Assembly (NCBI RefSeq): GCF_006715085.1
Contig: NZ_VFMM01000001.1
Location: forward strand, 2,418,001 to 2,482,000
Length of the DNA stretch: 64,000 bases
Direction: 5' to 3'
Source of the DNA: Kribbella jejuensis
Lineage (GTDB): Bacteria; Actinomycetota; Actinomycetes; Propionibacteriales; Kribbellaceae
Position 1 is the first letter of the stretch. The number at the start of each line of letters is the position of its first letter. Of the stretch, positions 43,983 through 51,549 are shown piece after piece. The notes under the pieces are model-generated. The model worked only from the letters and a program-made list of their open reading frames with translations, did not search any database and was not told the origin of the DNA. The position numbers and the translations under genes were made by a program.

Positions 43983-44429
43983 ATGCAGTCGTGGATCCTG
44001 TGGATGATTGTCGCCGCCGTCCTCGGCACGGCCGAGTTGATGACAGCGACCTTCGACCTGCTCCTGCTCGCGATCGCGGCCCTGGCGGCGGCCGGGATCG
44101 GGGCGATCGGGCTCGGGATCGGCTTCCAGGTGGTCGCGTTCGCGATCACCGCGGGCCTGATGGTCACGCTGGTCCGGCCGGTCGCCCGCCGGCACCTGAC
44201 CGGGCACCCCGGCATCCGCACCGGGGTCGCCGCCCTGGTCGGCCGGGAGGCCGTCGTGCTCGCGCCCTGCGACCGCGACGCCGGCCGGGTCCGGATCGGC
44301 GGCGAGGAGTGGAGTGCCCGGTCGTACGACCCCGACCTGCACATTCCCGCGGGGACCCGGGTCGACGTCTTCGCTATCGAGGGCGCTACCGCCCTCGTCC
44401 ATCCCCAGGAGGAACCATGGCCGAACTGA
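43983..44429 (+). CDS. NfeD-like membrane protein
   Basis: 148 residues. Two to three N-terminal helices (WILWMIVAAVLGTAEL, FDLLLLAIAALAAAGIGAIGL) are followed by the C-terminal OB-fold with GREAVVLAPCDRDAGRVRIGGEEWSARS. NfeD proteins pair with SPFH proteins in membrane microdomains. The SPFH gene begins inside its 3' end (13 bp overlap), as expected for this operon. Confidence 0.92.
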   Translation: MQSWILWMIVAAVLGTAELMTATFDLLLLAIAALAAAGIGAIGLGIGFQVVAFAITAGLMVTLVRPVARRHLTGHPGIRTGVAALVGREAVVLAPCDRDAGRVRIGGEEWSARSYDPDLHIPAGTRVDVFAIEGATALVHPQEEPWPN

Positions 44430-45304
44430 TCATCGGGATCGTCGTCGCGCTGCTCGCCGTGGTGCTGGTCCTGCGGACCGTGCGGATCGTCCCGCAGGCC
44501 CGGGCGAGCAACGTCGAGCGCCTCGGCCGGTACCTGCGCACGCTGGAACCCGGCCTGAACGTGGTCATCCCGTTCGTCGACCGGCCCCGGCAGCTGATCG
44601 ACCTCCGCGAGCAGGTGGTGTCGTTCGAGCCGAACTCGGTGATCACCGAGGACAACCTGGTCGTGCACATCGACACCGTGCTGTACTTCCAGGTCACCGA
44701 CCCGCGGGCGGCGGCGTACGAGATCGCCAACTACATCCAGGCGATCGAGCAGCTGACCGTGACCACGCTGCGGAACGTGATCGGCGCGCTGGACCTGGAG
44801 AAGACCCTGACGTCGCGCGAGCACATCAACTCGATCCTGCGCGGGGTGCTCGACGAGGCCTCCGGCAAGTGGGGGATCCGGGTGAACCGGGTCGAGCTGA
44901 AGGCGATCGAGCCGCCGGCGTCGATCAAGGAGTCGATGGAGAAGCAGATGCGGGCCGAGCGGGAGAAGCGGGCCGCGATCCTGGCCGCCGAGGGCCAGCG
45001 GCAGTCGAAGATCCTGACCGCGGAGGGCGAGCGGCAGGCGGCGATCCTGCGCGCCGAGGGCCAGGCGAAGGCGATCGACACGGTCTTCGACGCGATCCAT
45101 CGCAACGACCCCGACCCGAAGCTGCTCGCGTACCAGTACCTGCAGATGCTGCCCGAGCTGGCCAAGGGTCCCGGCAACACGTTCTGGGTGATCCCGTCCG
45201 AGGTCACCACCGCGCTGCAGAACGTGACCAAGGCCTTCACCGGCGAAACAGCACCAAAGATTCCCTCGGAGAACGGGCACAACCCCGAAATCTCCCGGAG
45301 TTAG
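44417..45304 (+). CDS. SPFH/stomatin-family membrane protein
   Basis: 295 residues from ATG 44417 behind AGGAGGAA. One N-terminal helix (LIIGIVVALLAVVLVL), then the SPFH domain (YLRTLEPGLNVVIPFVDRP, with DNLVVHIDTVLYFQVTDP) and a coiled-coil tail of AEGERQAAILRAEGQA repeats, ending in an acidic tail. It assembles into membrane rafts and aids FtsH or transporter quality control (family knowledge). Coupled to NfeD. Confidence 0.93.
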   Translation: MAELIIGIVVALLAVVLVLRTVRIVPQARASNVERLGRYLRTLEPGLNVVIPFVDRPRQLIDLREQVVSFEPNSVITEDNLVVHIDTVLYFQVTDPRAAAYEIANYIQAIEQLTVTTLRNVIGALDLEKTLTSREHINSILRGVLDEASGKWGIRVNRVELKAIEPPASIKESMEKQMRAEREKRAAILAAEGQRQSKILTAEGERQAAILRAEGQAKAIDTVFDAIHRNDPDPKLLAYQYLQMLPELAKGPGNTFWVIPSEVTTALQNVTKAFTGETAPKIPSENGHNPEISRS

Positions 45305-45350
45305 TTGCCCGGTCACCAAATCGGTTGTTCCTCGATGTCACTATGGGTGC

Positions 45351-46010
45351 ATGGGGGAACCTCTGCTGCTCGCGCAGGCCATTGCCATCCCGACCGGTGT
45401 CGCCGTGCTGGCCTACCTCGTGGTCGGCCTCGTCATCGGCGTCGAGAGCATGGGCGTACCGCTGCCCGGTGAGACCACGCTGATCGCGGCCGCGCTGCTC
45501 GCGTCCCAGCACCACCTGAAGATCGAGTACGTCGTGCTGGCCGCCGCGCTCGGCGCGATCGTCGGCGACTCGATCGGGTACTTCATCGGCCGGAAGGCGG
45601 GCCGCAGCCTGTTCGAGCGACTCGGCCGCCGGTTCCACCACTTCTCCCCGGCCCGGATCGTCCGGGCCGAGAAGTACTTCCACAAGTACGGCGTCTGGAC
45701 GGTGTTCTTCGGCCGCTGGGTCGCGCTGCTGCGGATCTTCGCGGGCCCGATGGCCGGCATGCTGCGGATGCACTACCCGCGGTTCCTGGCCGCGAACGCC
45801 GCCGGCGGGATCGCCTGGGCGACCACGATCGGCCTGGTCGCGTACAAGATCGGCGACAACGCCGACAAGATCTTCGGCCGGGTCTCGGTCGGCGCGCTGA
45901 TCGCGATCGCGGTGGTCGCGGTCGGGTTGTTCGTCGTACACAAGGTCCGCAAGCGCCGCCGCGACCAGGCCGAGGACGTCACGCTGGAGTCCGCGTCAGC
46001 GGACGTGTAG
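45351..46010 (+). CDS. DedA-family membrane protein
   Basis: 219 residues with five or six helices. Family motifs are GVPLPGETTLIAAALLA, ALGAIVGDSIGYFIGRKAGRSL, and FFGRWVALLRIFAGPMAGML, with the conserved Arg and Gly/Pro of the re-entrant loops. DedA proteins act as flippases for undecaprenyl phosphate or phospholipids. The basic C-terminal tail is cytoplasmic. Its end overlaps the convergent lipoprotein gene by 15 bp. Confidence 0.92.
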   Translation: MGEPLLLAQAIAIPTGVAVLAYLVVGLVIGVESMGVPLPGETTLIAAALLASQHHLKIEYVVLAAALGAIVGDSIGYFIGRKAGRSLFERLGRRFHHFSPARIVRAEKYFHKYGVWTVFFGRWVALLRIFAGPMAGMLRMHYPRFLAANAAGGIAWATTIGLVAYKIGDNADKIFGRVSVGALIAIAVVAVGLFVVHKVRKRRRDQAEDVTLESASADV

Positions 46011-47291
46011 CTGCAACCCGGGCGTGGTGATCCCGTCCATCGGACGGCCGAACATCATCGCGCCCTGCACCACGATCCGGTAGACGAAGTCGCCCGGCTG
46101 CGCGGCCTTGAACGCCAGCGCGGCCCGTCCACCCCGCATCGCCAGCGCTTTGGCGTCGGTCCAGCGGCGGGTCTGCCGATTCCAGGCCTGCAGCATCACG
46201 GTGGTGTTCAGCGCCGGTGCGACCGCCACCGACACGGTCACCATCGAGCCGTGCGCCACGGCCGTGTCACCGCCGGCGAACCCGGCCGACGTGATCCGCA
46301 CGACGCTCTTCGTGTACGCCGGCCGGCTGGTCGACGTACCGGTGAACATGTTGGCCTTGGTGTTCACCGGGACGATGATCTTGTACGGCCTGCTGCCGGC
46401 CGTGGGTACGCCGATGTCGTAGTACCCGCCTGAGGTCGTCGCGCCGCGCGCCGCCGGGGTCCACCGCGAGCCGGGGGTGACCTGGGTCAGGACGACGACC
46501 GGTACGCCGGCCGGGGTGGCCCGCCTGGTCGTGCACGGAGCGTCGAGGTCGCAGTCGACCTGCTGCAGGATGACCCGGCCGCGGGCGCGGATCGGCACGC
46601 TGAACTGCGCCTTCGGCGGGACGACGCCGCTGATCGAGCTGGTCAGCCCGAGCACGTCGCCGCCGATCCGGGCGCTCCACTCGTTCTGCGTGCGGAGCTG
46701 GAAGGCGTACGGCGGTTTGATGCTCTTGATCAGCTGCTGGGTCGAGGTCGTCGCGGGACCGATCGCCTTCAGCAGCTGCCCCGGGCGGCCGACCATCGGC
46801 ACGTACCGCTGGGACTTCGTGCCCTTCACGTCCAGCGGGTCGTTCGGCGTGAAGTCCTGCGGGGCGACCGGGACCGACCACTTGATCAGTACGCCGCGGC
46901 CCTGCTGCGCGACGGTGGCTGCGCTCGGCCGGACCGGGCCGTCGGTGTCGAACACCGGTGACTTCGCCGGCTTGCTGGTCACCCCGCCCTGCGACGTACC
47001 GGTCTCGACCACGATCTTGTAGTTGCCGTCCGGCGGGAACTCCGAGGTCGGGATCTGCCACTTGTTCGGCTCGCTCGCGGGCAGGTACTTCACGTACGAC
47101 GGGCTCTCGCTGAGCACGCCCTCGATCGTGATCCGGTTGGGCCGGCCGGTGTCCTTCCAGGTGACGAGCACCGCGCCGCCCTGGGGTGCCCAGGCGACGC
47201 CGACATCGGTGGGCGCCGGGTCGGAGGCACACGCGGTCAGGCAGGTGACCCCCGCCAGTACCGCCAGCGCGCCGGCAACCGTACGCCGCAC
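45996..47291 (-). CDS. Secreted lipoprotein of unknown function
   Basis: 431 residues from GTG 47291 (GGAGG 8 bp upstream); GTG 47300 has its ribosome site too close. Signal peptide VRRTVAGALAVLAGVTCLTAC has a lipobox ending at Cys21. The rest is beta-rich (several repeated WK/YKI-type strands that could be Ig- or FN3-like) with two Cys (VDCDLDAPC) likely bonded. No enzymatic motif is visible. Confidence 0.75.
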   Translation of the reverse strand: MRRTVAGALAVLAGVTCLTACASDPAPTDVGVAWAPQGGAVLVTWKDTGRPNRITIEGVLSESPSYVKYLPASEPNKWQIPTSEFPPDGNYKIVVETGTSQGGVTSKPAKSPVFDTDGPVRPSAATVAQQGRGVLIKWSVPVAPQDFTPNDPLDVKGTKSQRYVPMVGRPGQLLKAIGPATTSTQQLIKSIKPPYAFQLRTQNEWSARIGGDVLGLTSSISGVVPPKAQFSVPIRARGRVILQQVDCDLDAPCTTRRATPAGVPVVVLTQVTPGSRWTPAARGATTSGGYYDIGVPTAGSRPYKIIVPVNTKANMFTGTSTSRPAYTKSVVRITSAGFAGGDTAVAHGSMVTVSVAVAPALNTTVMLQAWNRQTRRWTDAKALAMRGGRAALAFKAAQPGDFVYRIVVQGAMMFGRPMDGITTPGLQLHVR

Positions 47292-47421
47292 TCCGACCAC
47301 CTCCGTGCCTCACGATCGATCCGCTGAACCATACCCAGTACCGGGTACCCATCCCGTACGGCCGTTGCCGGATCGGTATCGCGGTTCTACCGTGAGAGCA
47401 GCCACAGAGGGGGGAACCACC

Positions 47422-47982
47422 ATGGCTTTCATCAGCACGCCCGAGAATCCGGCGATGTTCGAGGCGAACCGGGCCGCGGCCGGGCACATACCCAACTTCG
47501 TCCGCACGTTCGCGGCCCGTCCGGCCGTCTACGAAGCGTGGAAACAGCTGAACGGCGCGATCAAGGAGTCGATGGACCTGCGCCGCTACGAGCTCGCGAC
47601 GCTGGCCGCGGCGACCGCGCTGAAGTCCAGCTACTGCAGCCTCGCGCACGGCCAGGTACTGGCCGACAAGTTCTACACGTCCGAGGAGGTCGCCGCGCTC
47701 GTCGACGAGCCCGCGAACGACCCGGTCGATCGCGCCGTGATGGCTTTCGCCCGCAAGGTCGCACTGGGCGCCGACGCCGTCACCCAGTCCGACGTCGACG
47801 AGCTGAAGGCACTCGGCCTGAGCGACACCGACGTACTCGACATCGCGCTGGCCGCCGCCGCGCGCGCCTTCTTCTCCAAAACCCTCGACGCCACCGGCAC
47901 CCAACCCGACTCGGCCTTCAACGGCCTGCCGGACGCACTCCGCACAGCGCTCACCGTCGGCCGCCCGATCTATTCGGGCTGA
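47422..47982 (+). CDS. Carboxymuconolactone decarboxylase/AhpD-like protein
   Basis: 186 residues from ATG 47422 behind AGAGGGGGG. The AhpD-type active-site helix reads SSYCSLAHG: one Cys and the His, but the resolving Cys of the CxxC pair is missing (S-Y-C). It therefore resembles peroxidase-related CMD proteins that are unlikely to be thiol-disulfide peroxidases. Its end overlaps the multicopper oxidase gene by 13 bp. Confidence 0.82.
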   Translation: MAFISTPENPAMFEANRAAAGHIPNFVRTFAARPAVYEAWKQLNGAIKESMDLRRYELATLAAATALKSSYCSLAHGQVLADKFYTSEEVAALVDEPANDPVDRAVMAFARKVALGADAVTQSDVDELKALGLSDTDVLDIALAAAARAFFSKTLDATGTQPDSAFNGLPDALRTALTVGRPIYSG

Positions 47983-49406
47983 TTGTCCGGGCCGCCGCCC
48001 AGGTGGTACTTGGTGGTGACGCCCGTGTACATCAAGTGCGTGACCAGCCCCTGGGCGGCGTGCGGGAGGTTGTGGCAATGGTCCATCCAGATGCCGGGGT
48101 TGTCGGCGACGAACGCGATGTCGTAGGTCTCCTTGTCCTCGACGTTCAGCGAGTCCGTCCACCAGGGGCTGCCGGTCGCTCGCACTCCGTTGCGGCTGAG
48201 TACGACGACGTGGTGGCCGTGCAGGTGCATCGGATGGACCTGTCCTGAGGTGTTCTTGATCGTCATCCGGACCACGTCGCCCTCGCTGACGACGAACATC
48301 GGCACGTCCGGGTACTGGTGGCCGTTGATCGTCCACCACAGCCCAGGCTTGCCGTCGAAGAACCCGAAGTGCCGGCCGATGTCGTACCGGAACACCCGGG
48401 TCGCCTTCGCCGGGTCGAACCCGAGCGGCTTCGGCGTCCCGTAGCTGAGCAGGTCGACCCGGTCCCGCGGTTCGGTCCCCTTCGGCGCGTCACCAGTACC
48501 GATCACCAGCGTCGTCGGCCCGCCGCCGAGGCCGATCCGTACCGCGGTCGTCGTCGGCACCTCGAGATCGATCCGCCCGCCCGCGGTCACCAGTACGGCC
48601 TTCCCACGGACCTCGGTCGGCGCGTTCACGTCCGTTCCGTCGACGGCGAGCACCTTGTACGGCGCGCCGTCGACCCAGACCGCCATCGGCCCGTTGTCGG
48701 TGTTGATCAGCCGGACGCGGGCCGTCGTACCGGGTGCCTGCACGCGGCGTTCGCCGTACTCGCCGTTGACGGTCCGGATCTTGTCGTAGGTGTGCACGGC
48801 CGCGATCACGTCGGACGCGGTCGGTTGGACGACGAGTACGCCGTACAGGCCCTTCTGCACCTGCTCGTGGGAGACCTGGTGCGAGTGGTACCAGTAGGTG
48901 CCGGGCTTCTTCGCGACGAAGCGGTACACGTACGACTGGCCGGGCCGGACCGCGTCCTGCGTCACGCCCGCGACGCCGTCCTCCGCGTTCGGTACGTCGA
49001 CGCCGTGCCAGTGCAAAGTGATGCCGTCGGCAACGTTCTCGTTGTGCAGGGTGACCTGCACCAGCTCCCCCTGCCGTACGACGATTCGCGGACCGGGCGA
49101 GGTGTGGTTCAGCGTGTACCCGTCCATCGGCCCGCGGCCCGGGATGTCGAACCGCTCCTTGCGGGCCACGAGATTCGCCGCGACGTCGGGCGTCCGGTCG
49201 ACCGGACCAGTCAGCTGACTGACATCCGTACCGTGGTGGACGTGCGCGGACGCCGGTCCGCCGCCGTAGTCGGCGTACCCCATCGTCATCGCGGACAGAT
49301 CGCCGGGAATCAGGCTCCGCTGCCAGAAGAACGCGATCGGCGCCAGCAGCACCAGCGTCGCGAGGATGCCGATCAGGGCGCGCCGCGACGGCGACCGCGC
49401 CGTCAC
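47970..49406 (-). CDS. Multicopper oxidase with Leu at the type 1 copper axial position
   Basis: 478 residues from GTG 49406 (weak site; TTG 49418 possible). An N-terminal membrane or signal segment (ALIGILATLVLLAPIAFFW) leads to cupredoxin domains. Copper ligands HWHG, HSH, HPMHLHGHH and HCHNLPHAAQGL are all present. The residue five after the final His, usually Met, is Leu, which would raise redox potential. It likely oxidises Cu(I), phenols or metals outside the membrane. An upstream membrane gene is cotranscribed. Confidence 0.92.
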   Translation of the reverse strand: MTARSPSRRALIGILATLVLLAPIAFFWQRSLIPGDLSAMTMGYADYGGGPASAHVHHGTDVSQLTGPVDRTPDVAANLVARKERFDIPGRGPMDGYTLNHTSPGPRIVVRQGELVQVTLHNENVADGITLHWHGVDVPNAEDGVAGVTQDAVRPGQSYVYRFVAKKPGTYWYHSHQVSHEQVQKGLYGVLVVQPTASDVIAAVHTYDKIRTVNGEYGERRVQAPGTTARVRLINTDNGPMAVWVDGAPYKVLAVDGTDVNAPTEVRGKAVLVTAGGRIDLEVPTTTAVRIGLGGGPTTLVIGTGDAPKGTEPRDRVDLLSYGTPKPLGFDPAKATRVFRYDIGRHFGFFDGKPGLWWTINGHQYPDVPMFVVSEGDVVRMTIKNTSGQVHPMHLHGHHVVVLSRNGVRATGSPWWTDSLNVEDKETYDIAFVADNPGIWMDHCHNLPHAAQGLVTHLMYTGVTTKYHLGGGPDNQPE

Positions 49407-49435
49407 GGCCGCCGCCAATAAGTTGCCAACGGCAT

Positions 49436-49867
49436 CTATGCCGGCGTCGTGCTGGACGCTGCCGCGGCCGGTACGCCGGCCGCCCGGCGACCGGCGATCC
49501 CCGCGACCGCCATCAGCGCCAGCGCGTTCGCCCCGTGCAGCGCGCCGACGATCGGTGCGGCGAACGACGCGAACGCCAGCGCGATCTGCAGCACGACCAG
49601 GCCGAACACGTACAGCGCCCACTTGACGCCGCCGTCGACCTTCGCGAAGAACGAGACGATCAGCAGCAGCAACGCGAGCAGCGGGATCACCGACGACCCG
49701 AAGATCCCGTGCAAAGCCAGACCGGCCGGATCGCTGGAGTTCTTGTCGAACACCGCGCCGCCGTCGACGTCCTTGCCCACCGTGAAGAACCCCCAGGCGA
49801 TGAACATCGCCTGCAACACCACACTGACCGCAACCAACCCGGCCAGCACTCGATACGTAGCCCTCAT
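49436..49867 (-). CDS. Four-helix membrane protein
   Basis: 143 residues with four hydrophobic segments (about 5-27, 55-75, 83-105, 107-127), resembling DUF6220-like proteins. It lies 29 bp upstream of the multicopper oxidase gene on the same strand, so the pair probably makes one operon whose operator is at 49879-49900. Function unknown. Confidence 0.68.
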   Translation of the reverse strand: MRATYRVLAGLVAVSVVLQAMFIAWGFFTVGKDVDGGAVFDKNSSDPAGLALHGIFGSSVIPLLALLLLIVSFFAKVDGGVKWALYVFGLVVLQIALAFASFAAPIVGALHGANALALMAVAGIAGRRAAGVPAAAASSTTPA

Positions 49868-49878
49868 GGTTTCCCCCC

Positions 49879-49900
49879 ACTTCGTAGCTGCCTACATAGT
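49879..49900. promoter_or_regulatory. Dyad upstream of the membrane protein/multicopper oxidase operon
   Basis: Partially symmetric 22 bp site with arms ACT...GTAG and CTAC...AGT around the centre, 12 bp before the start codon. It is not the CsoR or CopY form; the regulator is not in the window. Confidence 0.4.
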
Positions 49901-49930
49901 GAGACAGGTCACCTCAAGGGCACAAGAGCT

Positions 49931-50695
49931 TTAGCGAAAGTTACGGGTATAGGCCTGAAAGAGGCCGCGGAGGGTGAGCAGCGGTTCGTCGTGGACCGCG
50001 GTGGTCAGCTGGCCGATGAGGAGTGGGGCGAGGGCGCCGGTGATCACGACCGGGAGGTCGTCGTCGAGCGACTGTTCGGTCCGGATCCGGGCGACCAGGC
50101 CGTCGACGAGCGCCGCGAAGCCGTGGATCGCGCCGGACTGCAGCGCCTCGACGGTGTTCCTGGCGACCACCGAGCGCGGCCGGACCAGCTCGACCCGGCG
50201 CAGTTGCGCGGCCGCCTCGCCGAGCGCGTCGGTCGCGGTTTCGATGCCTGGGGCAATCACTCCGCCGACGAACGCGCCGGCCGGGTTGACCACGTCGATG
50301 GTGATCGCCGTGCCGACATCCACCACCAGACAGGGCGCGCCGTACAGCGTCACGGCGCCGAGCGCGTTCGCGATCCGGTCCGTACCGACCTCGCGCGGGT
50401 TGTCCACGAGCACCGGCAGCCCGGTCTTCACCCCCGGCTCGACGACCACGCTCGGGACGTTGCGGTAGTACCGCGAGACGACGGCCCGGAGCTCGTGCAG
50501 CACGTGCGGTACGGCCGAACACAAGGCGATCCCACTCACCGGAGCCTCACCGGTGAGCAGACCCTGGAGCAGTACGGCCCACTCGTCCGCCGTGCGACGC
50601 GGATCCGTGCCGACCCACCAGTGCCGCTTCACCGTGCCCTCGAACACCAGGCCGACCAGCGTCCTGGTGTTCTCGACGGCGACGGTCAGCAGCAT
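49931..50695 (-). CDS. coaX: Type III pantothenate kinase family protein with altered phosphate motif
   Basis: 254 residues. ATG 50695 overlaps the nadC stop by one base. The fold markers VGTDRIANALGAV and VVDVGTAITID (metal and substrate Asp) are normal, but the N-terminal phosphate motif, normally D-x-G-N-T, is VAVENTRT: the Asp at position 6 is Ala and the Gly at 8 is Glu. Family data hold Asp6 essential, so activity may be low or lost. The enzyme would phosphorylate pantothenate without ATP feedback control. Confidence 0.88.
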   Translation of the reverse strand: MLLTVAVENTRTLVGLVFEGTVKRHWWVGTDPRRTADEWAVLLQGLLTGEAPVSGIALCSAVPHVLHELRAVVSRYYRNVPSVVVEPGVKTGLPVLVDNPREVGTDRIANALGAVTLYGAPCLVVDVGTAITIDVVNPAGAFVGGVIAPGIETATDALGEAAAQLRRVELVRPRSVVARNTVEALQSGAIHGFAALVDGLVARIRTEQSLDDDLPVVITGALAPLLIGQLTTAVHDEPLLTLRGLFQAYTRNFR

Positions 50696-51549
50696 CAGGC
50701 GTCTCGCAGATCCAGCGCGATGTCGAGGACCGGTGCGGAGTGCGTCAGCGCACCGACCGCGAGGAAGTCGACGCCGGTCTCGGCAACGGCCCGCGCACTG
50801 TCCAGCGTCAACCCGCCGGACGCCTCCAGCCTGGCCCGGCCGGCCACCTTCTCGACGGCCTCGCGGAGCAGCGGGACGTCCATGTTGTCGAGCAGGACCA
50901 GCTCGGCGCCGGACTCCACCGCGATCAGCGCGTCGTCGATCGAGTCCACCTCGACCTCGATCGAGATGTCCGGGAAGGCCTTGCGCACCAGGCGGAACGC
51001 CTCCGCGACCCCACCGGCCGCGATCACGTGGTTGTCCTTGATCAGCGCCGCGTCGGACAGTCCCATCCGATGGTTCTTCCCACCACCGCAACGGACCGCG
51101 TACTTCTCCAGCGACCGCAACAGCGGCATCGTCTTGCGGGTGTCGCGGATCACCGCACCGGTGCCCTCGACCGCGTCCACCCAGCGCCGGGTCAGCGTCG
51201 CGACCCCGCTCAGGTGGCAGAGCAGATTGAGCGTGGTGCGCTCGGCGGTCAGCAGTTGGCGGGTCTTGCCACGCACGGTCATCAGTACGTCGCCCTTGTG
51301 CACCGACGCGCCGTCGCGGACCGAGTACTCGATCTCGATCTCTTCCGGCGCCGCGACCTGGCGGAGCACCAGCTCGGCGATCTCCAGACCGGCCACCACT
51401 CCGTCGGCGCGGGCCACCAGCTCGGCGACCGACACGTGGTCCGGGTCGACGGTCGCCGTAGTGGTCACGTCGACACCCCCGGCCAGGTCCTCCTCGATGG
51501 TTGCCCGCACGAGGTCCCCGACCCACTGCCGGTCGACTGTCTCATCCAT
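50695..51549 (-). CDS. nadC: Nicotinate-nucleotide pyrophosphorylase
   Basis: 284 residues from ATG 51549 (GGAG 10 bp upstream; ATG 51558 is possible). Makes nicotinate mononucleotide from quinolinate and PRPP. ERTTLNLLCHLSGVATLT, RDTRKTMPLLRSLEKYAVRCGG, KNHRMGLSDAALIKDNH and EVEVDS are intact. It overlaps nadB by 8 bp and coaX by 1 bp, forming a nadB-nadC-coaX unit. Confidence 0.96.
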   Translation of the reverse strand: MDETVDRQWVGDLVRATIEEDLAGGVDVTTTATVDPDHVSVAELVARADGVVAGLEIAELVLRQVAAPEEIEIEYSVRDGASVHKGDVLMTVRGKTRQLLTAERTTLNLLCHLSGVATLTRRWVDAVEGTGAVIRDTRKTMPLLRSLEKYAVRCGGGKNHRMGLSDAALIKDNHVIAAGGVAEAFRLVRKAFPDISIEVEVDSIDDALIAVESGAELVLLDNMDVPLLREAVEKVAGRARLEASGGLTLDSARAVAETGVDFLAVGALTHSAPVLDIALDLRDA

